Source of the DNA: JBGCDD01 sp045105075
GTDB lineage: Bacteria; Pseudomonadota; Alphaproteobacteria; Rhodobacterales; Rhodobacteraceae
Reading direction: 5' to 3'
DNA: 13,392 nt
NCBI GenBank assembly: GCA_045105075.1
Contig: JBGCDD010000080.1
Location: 1-13,392, forward strand
The notes under the pieces were generated by a model. The model had not been told where the DNA came from. It was given only the letters and a program-made list of their open reading frames with translations, and made no database searches. Shown here piece by piece: positions 5,956 to 13,252 of the stretch (positions are counted from its first letter, which is position 1; each line of letters starts with the position of its first letter). The translations under genes and the position numbers were made by a program.

Positions 5956-7854
5956 ATGCGCTATGATCCGCCTTTTCATCGCACCAACGGGTTGATTCCG
6001 GCGATCGTCGTGGTGCTTGCGCTGGCGGTTTTGCCGTTTGTGTTTGACGGCACGTATCTGCGCCATCTGATCATCCTGTCCTTTGTGTTCGCCATCGTCG
6101 CCGCCAGTTGGGATCTGAGCTTCGGGTTCGGAGGCTTGTTGAATTTCGCCCACGTTGCGCTGTTTGCAGTCGGCATCTATGCCTATGGCATCCTTGCGAA
6201 AACCTATGGCGTGAACCCGTGGCTGGCGATTCTGTTGGCGGGTCCGATCGCGATGGTCTTTGCCTCGGTGATGGTGCTGCCGGTGCTGCGGCTGGATGGG
6301 ATGTATGTTATTCTGGTGACCATCGCGTTCAGCCAAATCCTGTATCAGGTCGTGATTTCGCAATCGGGCATCACCGGCGGCACGTCAGGGATGGTGACGC
6401 TGCCGATGCTTCAGATCGATGGGTATCGCTTCGTTAAGGATGGCAAGATCGGGTACTATTACACCGCGTTGGTGCTGATGGTTTTGTGTGTGGCCGCGAT
6501 CTATCTGGTGACGCGCAGCGCGTTGGGCCGATCGATCGTCGCCCTGCGGGACAACAAATACTACGCCATGTCGCGCGGTGTTTCGGAATGGAAAACCCGG
6601 CTGGCCACATTGACGGTCAGCGCGTTTTTCGTGGGCATCGCAGGTGGTTTCTATGGATCATATGTGCGCGTCGCCTCGCCCGATATTTTTGGCATCGGGT
6701 CGCTGACACTGATCCTGTCGATCCTGTTGGTCGGCGGACTTGGCACGCTTTGGGGTCCGGTGATCGCCGCCTTTGTGGTGACCTTGCTGTCGGAAAGCCT
6801 GGCCTGGATGGGAGCCTGGCGCGACATTGTGATTGCTGTCATGATCGTTGCGGTGATGGTGTTTTACCCCGGCGGCTTATGGGGCGTGATCCAGGAATTG
6901 CGCGAGGGCGTGCAAAACCTGCGCACCGGCATGATGGCGCGGTTACGCCGCACCTCGGAAAAGGCCGCGCGCGAGGCTCGGCTGGGCGTGCGCGAAGACA
7001 TCATCCAGACCCGTTACGGCAAGATCGCCGTGGCTGATACCGGCGCAAATGACGGACAAAGCGGTCCGCCATTGCTGCTGCTGCACGGTAATTCCGCCTG
7101 CAAAGAAGCGTTCGAGCATCAGTTTGCCCATTTTCGCGACCGTCACCGTGTGATCGCCTTTGATCTGCCGGGCCATGGCGCGTCCGACAATGGCGATCCG
7201 GAAACCACCTACAACGTGATCGCCTATGCCAACATCGCCGAAGAGATCCTGCAAGCGCGCGGCATCGAACGCCCGCTCGTGTTGGGCTGGTCATTGGGCG
7301 GATACAACGCATTGGAACTGACCGCGCGTGCGCCTGAAAACTACAGCGGACTGGTCATCACCGGCACTTCGCCGTTGAATGTGGCGCCGGATGACTTTGC
7401 CAAGGGGCACGATGCAAAATCGCATCTGATTCTGGCAGGCAAACAGTATTTAACGTCGGCCGAGTCCAATACATTCGCCAGCCATGCCACTGTGCCCAAG
7501 TCCGACAAAAGCGTCTTTTTGCATCGCAATTTGCGCCGCACGGATGGGCGCGCCCGGTATTACATGATCACCAAGCTCAGCGTTGTGGATTGGCCGCGCC
7601 AGATGCGCATGCTGCGCGATGGCAAGATCCCGGTGGCGGTGATGAACGGGCATGATGATCCGTTTCTGAACCACGGCTATATCGCTGGACTACCCTATGG
7701 CAACATCTGGACCGGTCGGCCAAGTGACATCCAAGGCGGCAAACACGCGCCGTTTTTCAACGCGCCCGAAGCATTCAACAGCGAGCTTGCCCGGTTCATC
7801 GCCAGCCTGCGACTTGGGTCCAGTGAGACTTTGGTCGGGCCTTATGCTGATTGA
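5956..7854 (+). CDS. LivM-like permease fused to an AidH-like alpha/beta hydrolase
   Basis: A single 632-codon frame joins two proteins. Residues 1 to about 310 are a LivM-type ABC permease with conserved segments GFGGLLNFAHVALFAVG (57-73), LRLDGMYVILVTIAFSQ (111-127), ALRDN (196-200), GGFYGSYVRVASPD (230-243) and FYPGGLWG (303-310); LivM proteins normally end soon after this. A basic helical linker (about 311-350, with RLRRTSEKAARE) leads to a complete alpha/beta hydrolase (about 350-620). The positive-inside rule places the hydrolase in the cytoplasm. Its motifs are oxyanion segment HGNS (377-380), nucleophile elbow GWSLGG with Ser446, acid Asp567 or Asp568 in NGHDDPF, and His597 in GKHAPF. 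The pattern resembles the AHL lactonase AidH (HGNS, DLPGHG, GWSLGG, ITGT, RTDGRAR, HAPF, recalled from memory). There is no stop between the domains. An internal ATG pair at residues 326-327 lacks a ribosome site. The likely role is import coupled to hydrolysis of a lactone or ester. Confidence 0.9.
   Translation: MRYDPPFHRTNGLIPAIVVVLALAVLPFVFDGTYLRHLIILSFVFAIVAASWDLSFGFGGLLNFAHVALFAVGIYAYGILAKTYGVNPWLAILLAGPIAMVFASVMVLPVLRLDGMYVILVTIAFSQILYQVVISQSGITGGTSGMVTLPMLQIDGYRFVKDGKIGYYYTALVLMVLCVAAIYLVTRSALGRSIVALRDNKYYAMSRGVSEWKTRLATLTVSAFFVGIAGGFYGSYVRVASPDIFGIGSLTLILSILLVGGLGTLWGPVIAAFVVTLLSESLAWMGAWRDIVIAVMIVAVMVFYPGGLWGVIQELREGVQNLRTGMMARLRRTSEKAAREARLGVREDIIQTRYGKIAVADTGANDGQSGPPLLLLHGNSACKEAFEHQFAHFRDRHRVIAFDLPGHGASDNGDPETTYNVIAYANIAEEILQARGIERPLVLGWSLGGYNALELTARAPENYSGLVITGTSPLNVAPDDFAKGHDAKSHLILAGKQYLTSAESNTFASHATVPKSDKSVFLHRNLRRTDGRARYYMITKLSVVDWPRQMRMLRDGKIPVAVMNGHDDPFLNHGYIAGLPYGNIWTGRPSDIQGGKHAPFFNAPEAFNSELARFIASLRLGSSETLVGPYAD
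7003..7851 (+). other. alpha/beta hydrolase domain of the permease fusion (AidH-like)
   Basis: This is the part of the preceding gene that encodes residues 350-632, listed separately because single-domain readers may miss it. It starts with QTRYGKIAVADTG, the short strand that opens AidH-type hydrolases, and contains a whole Ser446-Asp567/568-His597 triad. The region between the nucleophile and the acid (about 475-555) is the cap, including LAGKQYL and RRTDGRAR, which also resemble AidH. Related alternatives are other esterases, enol-lactone hydrolases or proline iminopeptidase-like enzymes, which share the same fold. Confidence 0.8.
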
Positions 7855-7859
7855 AATCA

Positions 7860-7887
7860 TTGACAGGTTTGGCGCACGGTCCATAAT
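7860..7887 (+). promoter_or_regulatory. sigma70-type promoter for the TAXI TRAP operon
   Basis: A perfect TTGACA (7860-7865) is followed after 16 nt by CATAAT (7882-7887, five of six consensus bases). It begins 6 nt past the stop of the permease-hydrolase gene and would start transcription near 7894, some 77 nt upstream of the binding-protein ATG. It indicates that the TRAP genes are an independent transcription unit. Confidence 0.65.
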
Positions 7888-7898
7888 CGGCTGTGTTT

Positions 7899-7929
7899 GG
7901 CCCGGGCGTCGATATGTCGAACCCGGGCC
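7899..7929 (+). promoter_or_regulatory. GC-rich hairpin at the start of the TAXI leader
   Basis: GGCCCGGG (7899-7906) pairs perfectly with CCCGGGCC (7922-7929). TCGA repeats inside the loop can extend the stem around a TATG tip. No U-tract follows, so intrinsic termination is doubtful. If the promoter at 7860-7887 is used, this hairpin sits within a few bases of the mRNA 5' end and could protect it from decay; it may also slow read-through from the ABC operon. Confidence 0.5.
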
Positions 7930-7934
7930 GTAAT

Positions 7935-7953
7935 GCAGCCACCAAAAGGCTGC
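7935..7953 (+). promoter_or_regulatory. second leader hairpin just upstream of the TAXI ribosome site
   Basis: GCAGCC (7935-7940) pairs with GGCTGC (7948-7953) around the 7-nt loop ACCAAAA. It ends 6 nt before the GGAGGG ribosome site (7960-7965). It could affect translation initiation, but no ligand-binding element is recognised. Confidence 0.35.
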
Positions 7954-7970
7954 ACCTTGGGAGGGAATCA

Positions 7971-9113
7971 ATGAAACATTTCGTCGCCGCTTTTGCGGTT
8001 ACAGTCGGTTTTTCCGCAAGCAGTCTGGCCGCGCAGGATTTCGATCTGCCGCGTCAGCTGTCCTGGACGGCTTATGGCACGGGTTCGGCCGGATACAACC
8101 AATCGGTCGCCATCGGCTCTGCTTTGCAAGATGCCGCCGGGATCAATCTGCGGGTTTTGCCGGGCAAGAATGACGTTTCGCGCACCGAACCGCTTCGTCA
8201 GGGCCGCGTGCAGTTTTCGGCCACCGGCGTCGGCGGCAGCTTTATGGCGCAAGAGGGCGTGTTTGATTTTGGCGCGCCCAACTGGGGTCCCCAGCCGATC
8301 CGCGTTCTGATGGCCAACAATGGTGGCGCGATCAATCTGGCCGTGGGTGTGGCCGGCGATCTGGACATCAAAACCTACGCTGATCTCAAAGGCAAACGCG
8401 TGGCTTACGTTGTTGGCGCGCCTGCGTTGAACGTGAACACGCAGGCCTATCTGGCCTATGGCGGGCTGACCTGGGACGATGTTGAGCGTGTCGATTTTGG
8501 CGGATTTGGCGCCAGCTGGAAGGGTTTGATCGAAGGCCAGGTTGATGCAGCTTTTGCCTCGACCAATTCGGGACGCGCTTACGAGGCGGCAGCCGGTCCG
8601 CGCGGGCTGTTCTGGCCTCCTATCGATCCGGCCAACACCGAAGGCGTTGCAGCGATGCGCTCGATTGCGCCGTTCTTCCTGACCAACACCGCCAAAGTCG
8701 GCGCCAATATCGACGGCACGCCCGAGGGCTATAAAGGGGCCGGTTACCCCTATCCGGTGCTTACTGCGATGGAGGCGACCGAGGCCGATTTGGTTTACAA
8801 CATGACCAAAGCGATGGTGACATTGTTCCCGAACTACGACGGCAATGCGCCGGGCATCGGTGGCTGGGCGCTGGACAAGCAAAAGATGGAATGGGTTGTG
8901 CCCTACCACGAAGGCGCCATCCGCTTTTACAAAGAAGCCGGTGTCTGGACCGACGCAGCTCAGGCTCACAATGACAATCTGATTGAACGTCAGAACGTAC
9001 TTTCGGCGGCCTGGACAGCGCTTGAGGCGCAAAGCCCCGCAGATTGGGAAGCGGCCTGGTCCGAAGCCCGTCGCAAGGCGTTGTCGGATGGCGGTTTCGA
9101 AATCGTCTTTTGA
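7971..9113 (+). CDS. TRAP transporter solute-binding protein, TAXI family
   Basis: This 380-residue secreted protein is of the TAXI (TRAP-associated extracytoplasmic immunogenic) class. A signal peptide (MKHF, then a hydrophobic run to about SLAAQ) is probably cleaved near residue 21-22. The family pattern WTAYGTGSAGYNQSVAIGSAL follows, then the core KTYADLKGKRVAYV (about residues 136-149) and the later segment with DAAFASTNSG. Unlike DctP-type partners, TAXI proteins work with a fused permease, and that gene follows at 9188. The ATG at 7971 is chosen because GGAGGG lies 5 nt upstream and the signal peptide begins there; an in-frame start at 7893 would add unrelated residues and fall in the promoter. 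The binding protein delivers an organic anion or similar solute driven by an ion gradient; the substrate is unknown. Confidence 0.93.
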   Translation: MKHFVAAFAVTVGFSASSLAAQDFDLPRQLSWTAYGTGSAGYNQSVAIGSALQDAAGINLRVLPGKNDVSRTEPLRQGRVQFSATGVGGSFMAQEGVFDFGAPNWGPQPIRVLMANNGGAINLAVGVAGDLDIKTYADLKGKRVAYVVGAPALNVNTQAYLAYGGLTWDDVERVDFGGFGASWKGLIEGQVDAAFASTNSGRAYEAAAGPRGLFWPPIDPANTEGVAAMRSIAPFFLTNTAKVGANIDGTPEGYKGAGYPYPVLTAMEATEADLVYNMTKAMVTLFPNYDGNAPGIGGWALDKQKMEWVVPYHEGAIRFYKEAGVWTDAAQAHNDNLIERQNVLSAAWTALEAQSPADWEAAWSEARRKALSDGGFEIVF

Positions 9114-9128
9114 TCTTTGACTGACACG

Positions 9129-9159
9129 GCGCGCGGGCAGGCTTGATTTGCCCGCGCGC
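9129..9159 (+). terminator. perfect 11-bp hairpin between TRAP binding protein and permease genes
   Basis: GCGCGCGGGCA (9129-9139) pairs without mismatch with TGCCCGCGCGC (9149-9159) around a 9-nt loop. No U-run follows, so full termination is unlikely. Such stems after binding-protein genes commonly protect the upstream mRNA or partly terminate, giving more binding protein than permease, and that role is inferred here. Confidence 0.6.
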
Positions 9160-9187
9160 ATCCTTTGACAAATGAACAGGTGTGCCC

Positions 9188-11161
9188 ATGGCGTCGTCGG
9201 ATGCAAACCCACCCGAGGGCGGTGCGATAGACGGCTCCTCCCCGGTTGAAAACATCTCGGGCGCGGCGCGCTGGGTTGTGATCATCGGCACGCTTGCCTC
9301 GCTGGTTTTGGTCATCAACCAGCTGTTCAATCTCCAGGCCTTTGGCATCGTCCTGATCGACGGGCGCTATTTGTACCTGTTGGGCGGGTTGTTTCTGGCG
9401 CTGAGCTTTTTGATCTTCCAGATGCGCGGCGGCAAAGGCGGTGTTCCGTCTTTGCTGGACTGGGCGTTGGCTGTCGTGGCGTTGGCGTGCACTGGCTATC
9501 TGGCGCAGACCGCGCAACAAAACCTGTCACAAGGGTGGGAATATGCGCCGCCCGAATTGGCGCAATGGGTGTCGGTTGTCTTTTTCTTTCTGATCCTTGA
9601 GGCGACGCGGCGGGCCGGTGGGTTGATCCTGTTTTGCATCGTTACCCTGTTTGCTTTCTATCCGACCTTTGCCGGCCATGTGCCCGACCCGTTTTCCGGG
9701 TTTCAAAGCACGTTTTTGCAGACCGTCCCCTATCACATTTACTCCGCCGAAAGCTCATTTGGCATTCCGATGAAGGCGTTCGGCGGCGTTGTGATCGGCT
9801 TTATCCTGTTTGGCGCCGTGTTGCAGCGCACCGGTGGCGGCCAGTTCTTTAACGATCTGGCGCTGGGCCTTGTGGGCGGGTATCGCGGCGGTGCGGCCAA
9901 GGTTTCAATCTTTGCCAGCGGATTCATGGGCTCGATGTCGGGCAGCGTGATTTCAAACGTTTTAACCACAGGTGCGGTGTCGATTCCGGCCATGCGCAAG
10001 ACCGGATTCAGTGCGAAAACCGCTGCTGCCACCGAGGCATGTGCCTCAACGGGCGGCGTGCTGATGCCGCCGATCATGGGCGCCACTGCCTTTGTGATGG
10101 CGTCGTTTCTGTCGCGTCCCTACGTGGAAATTGCGCTGGCCGCTGCCATTCCCAGCATCCTGTTTTACTGGGGGTTGTTCACCCAGATCGATGCCTATTC
10201 CGCCCGCCGAGGCCTGCGCGGATTACCCAAACCCGACCTGCCGGTGCTGCGCCGCGTGATGGCCGAGGGCTGGCCTTATATCTTTGTGTTTGGGCTATTG
10301 TTGTTCATGATGATCGGCCTGCGCCGCGAAACCTCGGCACCGTTTTACGCCACCGCGCTGTTGTTGGTGGTAAACCAGTTCCGCGCGTCCCATCGGCTCA
10401 ATCTGCAACGTCTTAGCAATATGGTCGTGGGCGTTGGCATGGGGCTGGCGGAACTGACCGCCATCCTGCTGGGTGTCGGGTTGATCGTGGGATCGTTTTC
10501 AGCCACCGGGCTGGCCGGCACCTTGGTCAATGAATTGGTCTTCCTGGCCGGTGACAACACGCTTGTGTTGCTGTTGATGGGCGCTGTGACAGCGTTTATC
10601 TTTGGCATGGGGATGACGGTCACAGCCTGTTACATTTTCCTTGCAGTGGTGCTGGCCCCCGCGCTTGAGGCTGGCGGTTTGAACCAATTGGCGGTGCATC
10701 TGTTCATTCTTTATTGGGGTATGGTCAGCTATATTACACCGCCCGTTGCGCTGGGTGCGTTTGCCGCCTCGACCATGGCAGGGTCGAACCCGATCACCAC
10801 CGGGTTCGAGGCAATGCGGCTGGGTGGCGTGATCTATATCGCGCCGTTTTTCTTCGTGCTGAACCCGGCGTTGATCGGGCAAGCACCAGCTTGGGAAGTG
10901 GCGGTCGCGCTCAGTTGTGCGTTGTTGGGCGTGGCAATGATTTCGGCCGCACTTCAGGGCTATGTCAGCCTGGTTGGCCCGCTTGAGGGTGCTCTGGCGA
11001 TACCGATGCGGGTGTTGGTGTTTTTCGGCGGTGTGCTGATCGCAAAACCCCACACCGCATTGATCGATATGGGTTACGCCACATCCTTGTTGATCGGATT
11101 GGCCTTGTGTGCGTTGCCTTTGCTGGCCGCCTGGCGCGCGCGACCGCAAGCGATGGCCTAA
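9188..11161 (+). CDS. TRAP transporter fused permease, 4TM/12TM (DctQ-DctM type)
   Basis: This 657-residue integral membrane protein joins a small DctQ-like N-terminal part (about four membrane segments, residues about 25-160) to a large DctM-like part. The large domain shows GFMGSMSGSVISNVLTTGAVSIPAMRK-like residues, TEACASTGGVLMPPIMGATAFVMA, FIFGMGMTVTACYIFLAVVLAPAL and SYITPPVALGAFAAS, all hallmarks of TAXI-associated TRAP permeases. It imports solute with Na+ or H+ together with the binding protein at 7971. ATG 9188 is preferred to GTG 9182 because ACAGG (9176-9180) lies 7 nt upstream of the ATG but only 1 nt from the GTG. The binding-protein gene is separated by 74 nt that contain a strong hairpin. 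Its TAA overlaps the stop of the convergent small gene. The length is normal for fused permeases. Confidence 0.95.
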   Translation: MASSDANPPEGGAIDGSSPVENISGAARWVVIIGTLASLVLVINQLFNLQAFGIVLIDGRYLYLLGGLFLALSFLIFQMRGGKGGVPSLLDWALAVVALACTGYLAQTAQQNLSQGWEYAPPELAQWVSVVFFFLILEATRRAGGLILFCIVTLFAFYPTFAGHVPDPFSGFQSTFLQTVPYHIYSAESSFGIPMKAFGGVVIGFILFGAVLQRTGGGQFFNDLALGLVGGYRGGAAKVSIFASGFMGSMSGSVISNVLTTGAVSIPAMRKTGFSAKTAAATEACASTGGVLMPPIMGATAFVMASFLSRPYVEIALAAAIPSILFYWGLFTQIDAYSARRGLRGLPKPDLPVLRRVMAEGWPYIFVFGLLLFMMIGLRRETSAPFYATALLLVVNQFRASHRLNLQRLSNMVVGVGMGLAELTAILLGVGLIVGSFSATGLAGTLVNELVFLAGDNTLVLLLMGAVTAFIFGMGMTVTACYIFLAVVLAPALEAGGLNQLAVHLFILYWGMVSYITPPVALGAFAASTMAGSNPITTGFEAMRLGGVIYIAPFFFVLNPALIGQAPAWEVAVALSCALLGVAMISAALQGYVSLVGPLEGALAIPMRVLVFFGGVLIAKPHTALIDMGYATSLLIGLALCALPLLAAWRARPQAMA

Positions 11162-11322
11162 GGGTCGTCGCGAAAAAACGGGATCAAAAACACCAAACAG
11201 GCCAGCAGAAAAAACACAGAACCAAACATCGCCCAGAATTGGCCGATACTGGCAATGCAAAATCCAATCGCCGAGACGATAAACAATACCCAGCCCAGAA
11301 GATTAACCTGCTTGTTGCTCAT
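11158..11322 (-). CDS. small two-helix membrane protein, unknown function
   Basis: This 54-residue ORF starts at the ATG at 11322-11320 (MSNKQVNLLGW) and ends in IPFFRDDP. It consists almost entirely of two hydrophobic segments (about residues 6-27 and 29-50) with charged ends, giving a plausible inner-membrane hairpin. An upstream in-frame TTG at 11352 is possible, but the ATG gives a cleaner membrane protein. The upstream sequence carries only a weak GAAGAG at about 12 nt. A TATTAT -10-like hexamer lies on the minus strand at plus 11363-11368, without a convincing -35. Its stop overlaps the TRAP permease stop in a convergent CTAA. I recognise no family. It may be real because its hydrophobic pattern is protein-like, but a chance ORF is possible. 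Confidence 0.55.
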   Translation of the reverse strand: MSNKQVNLLGWVLFIVSAIGFCIASIGQFWAMFGSVFFLLACLVFLIPFFRDDP

Positions 11323-11700
11323 GTGTTCAAGTCTCTTCAAATGGCAATCCAATGAGGATCCGATAATACACCCAAAGACAATATCTTAGCCGGTCGAGCC
11401 GCATCAAGCCCCCTCCTGGTCATTCACAAAACGGGTCTGTTTGTCGAACTGTATTCATCTGACATCCAAGCCAGCGAAACTCGCTTTGAATCGGCTCTAC
11501 GTGTTTGATGGCCTCAATGGTCTAGAGTGAACTCACGAAAACTCTCTCCATTTGACTACAATCTGCGCAATTTGTCGCGCTTTGTACCGAGGGGGCCAGG
11601 CCTGCGGCTCGCCTTTACGAAAGCGGCGCAAGAGCCCGGGGCTGTTTGCCAACCCTAATCTGGCTGGGCTCATCCTGCACATTGAGAGTGTCCAAGACGG
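11323..11700. other. intergenic gap without a recognisable gene
   Basis: No convincing coding region is seen. The left half is relatively AT-rich. A GC-rich segment at about 11588-11643 holds several short inverted repeats: GGCTC (11606-11610) with GAGCC (11632-11636), an inner CTTT/AAAG, and the palindrome AGCCCGGGGCT (11633-11643). An imperfect stem of GCCAACCC (11648-11655) and GGCTGGGC (11662-11669) lies some 31 nt past the M20 peptidase stop and might end that transcript, but it has no U-tract. It could be a decayed mobile or repeat element; nothing proves this. Confidence 0.5.
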
Positions 11701-13083
11701 TTAATGCGTATTGGACAAATCCCAAAACAAGCCAGCCATCAAGCCCAATGCATCACGCCCTAATGACAACAATGCATGTTCGTTTGGCGCATGCTGCGCA
11801 CACGCACGATAGGAATGGGGCACCCAAACGGTCGGCAGCCCCAGAATATCACTGAAACATTGATTGGGCAGCGAGCCCGCCAAATTGGGCAAAACATGGG
11901 GGGACTGACCGCTTGTCTGCCGCAGCGAATCGCACACAAAACGCACCCAAGAGTTGTCAGGATCCAGCCGGGTTGCAGGAAAATACCCTCCCGAATCAGA
12001 GATCTGCACACTTTCAAACCCGTTGGCATCCAAATGACGGCGCAACGAAGGGATCACCGCAGATGGATCCGTGCCAACAACGAAACGCAGCTGACAACTG
12101 GCCCGCGCCGTTCCAGAAATGGCATTTTGGGGCGCGTCCGGAACGCCGCTGGTCATGGCCAGGATTGCAAAGGAATTCCAACCAAACACGCGTTCAGCCG
12201 GTGTCAGATCAACCTCACCCCAGTCTTCGTCAATTTGTGGACCGTCGCCGTTTACGATTGGTAGATCAGCCAAAGCCGCACGAATATCAGGCGTCAGACT
12301 GGTCGGGCGCCAGTCAGGAATCGCAAGCTGCCCTCGCGCGTCGGTCAAACTGGCCAAGGCGTGCGCCAAGATAATTGCTGGATCCGCCAGTAAGCCGCCC
12401 CAATTGCCCGAGTGATGCGCTCCGTCACGAAGATTGACCGACAGATCAAAACCGAGCCCGCCGCGCGCACCCAAAAACACGGTCGGCGTGTCGACTTGCA
12501 ATCTTGGCCCATCCGACGCGATCAAAACATCAGCCGCCAGCGTTTCACGATGCGCTTGGCAAAATGTTTCCAGTCCCGGCGAGCCTGTCTCTTCGCTCAT
12601 CTCCAGCAGGATTTTGACGTTGAACCCAAGCGCGCCGCGCTCCGCCAGCACCACCTCTAGCGCAAGAATATTGATCAAGTGTTGCGATTTGTTGTCAGCC
12701 GTGCCGCGCCCATAAAGCCGATCTCCTTTGACGCAAAGACTAAATGGATTAAGCCCTTGATCCCATTGATCATCTTGCCCAAAAACGACATCACCGTGAC
12801 CGTAGATCAAAACGGTTGGAAACCGACTTGATTCATGGCGTGTCCCGATCAGGAAGGGCCCACCACCCGGGTCATCATTGGGTAAAATTTCGCATGCAAA
12901 ACCCAGCTTATCGAGGCGGGGCTTCATGTGATCCGCAAGGTAGCCTTGCAGATCCGCACCCGCCCGCTGGCTTTCGCTGCGCACTGCCACCAGCTCGCTC
13001 AAAGCGCTTGTGTAAACCCCTCTGTCCGCAAGATTTTGCGCAGCAGCAACAACCTTAGCACGATCAGAATTCTGCAACGTCAT
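11701..13083 (-). CDS. M20-family metallopeptidase / amidohydrolase
   Basis: This 460-residue protein is of the M20 dinuclear zinc peptidase family (ArgE/DapE/CPG2/carnosinase-like). Putative metal and catalytic residues are His96 and Asp98 in YGHGDVV, the bridging Asp130 in GRGTADNKSQ, the catalytic pair Glu164-Glu165 in MSEETGSPG, Asp191 in ASDGP and His431 in QHAPNE. A dimerisation (lid) domain lies at about residues 200-340. It hydrolyses an amide bond of a dipeptide or N-acyl amino acid, probably in the cytoplasm since no signal peptide is seen. The ATG at 13083-13081 is preceded by a G-rich site (GGGGGAAAGGG on the minus strand). It is transcribed alone and diverges from the thiolase gene. 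The exact substrate cannot be told. An aminoacylase acting on N-acyl products released by the hydrolase system nearby is possible but speculative. Confidence 0.93.
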   Translation of the reverse strand: MTLQNSDRAKVVAAAQNLADRGVYTSALSELVAVRSESQRAGADLQGYLADHMKPRLDKLGFACEILPNDDPGGGPFLIGTRHESSRFPTVLIYGHGDVVFGQDDQWDQGLNPFSLCVKGDRLYGRGTADNKSQHLINILALEVVLAERGALGFNVKILLEMSEETGSPGLETFCQAHRETLAADVLIASDGPRLQVDTPTVFLGARGGLGFDLSVNLRDGAHHSGNWGGLLADPAIILAHALASLTDARGQLAIPDWRPTSLTPDIRAALADLPIVNGDGPQIDEDWGEVDLTPAERVFGWNSFAILAMTSGVPDAPQNAISGTARASCQLRFVVGTDPSAVIPSLRRHLDANGFESVQISDSGGYFPATRLDPDNSWVRFVCDSLRQTSGQSPHVLPNLAGSLPNQCFSDILGLPTVWVPHSYRACAQHAPNEHALLSLGRDALGLMAGLFWDLSNTH

Positions 13084-13252
13084 CCCTTTCCCCCTTCAAG
13101 CAGCTGCTTTTGGACATAGACCATCCCGCGTCCGTGAAACACCCTGCCTGTTGCTGGCACCAAGACAATCCAGTATGCGATAATCGGAATTCGTGGCGTT
13201 CTGGACACCAGCCAGTGCCGCAGCAGCACACAAACTCAAGGGGAACTTATTA
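13084..13252. promoter_or_regulatory. divergent intergenic region between peptidase and thiolase genes
   Basis: Both flanking genes start outward from this 169-nt spacer, so it must hold two promoters. A GATAAT hexamer at 13179-13184 resembles a -10 for the thiolase direction, but no -35 stands at 16-18 nt. AAGGGGAA (13238-13245) is the thiolase ribosome site. No operator is assigned. Confidence 0.35.

Noticed and set aside
6931..6936. Internal ATG-ATG in the permease-hydrolase linker as a separate hydrolase start
   Set aside because: No ribosome binding site stands at the right distance, and the frame is continuous with the permease, so a true fusion is the simpler reading. Internal initiation is not excluded.
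5423..7037. Plus-strand open frames in other phases within the two permease genes (for example 5423-5995 and 6486-7037)
   Set aside because: They lie out of frame inside strongly supported permease genes and give cysteine- and arginine-rich sequences without membrane segments.
7968..9212. Long open frame (414 codons) on the minus strand opposite the TAXI binding protein
   Set aside because: Its composition is Arg/His/Gly-rich with no recognisable domain, and it mirrors the codon bias of the well-supported TAXI gene. It is an antisense shadow.
10499..11260. Minus-strand open frame of 253 codons opposite the TRAP permease
   Set aside because: It is rich in His, Gln, Arg and Cys with no domain, while the plus strand has a typical TRAP permease. 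It is a shadow.
13155..13170. TGGCAC as the -24 element of a sigma54 promoter for the thiolase gene
   Set aside because: The required GC-containing -12 element (TTGCW) is absent at the proper spacing.
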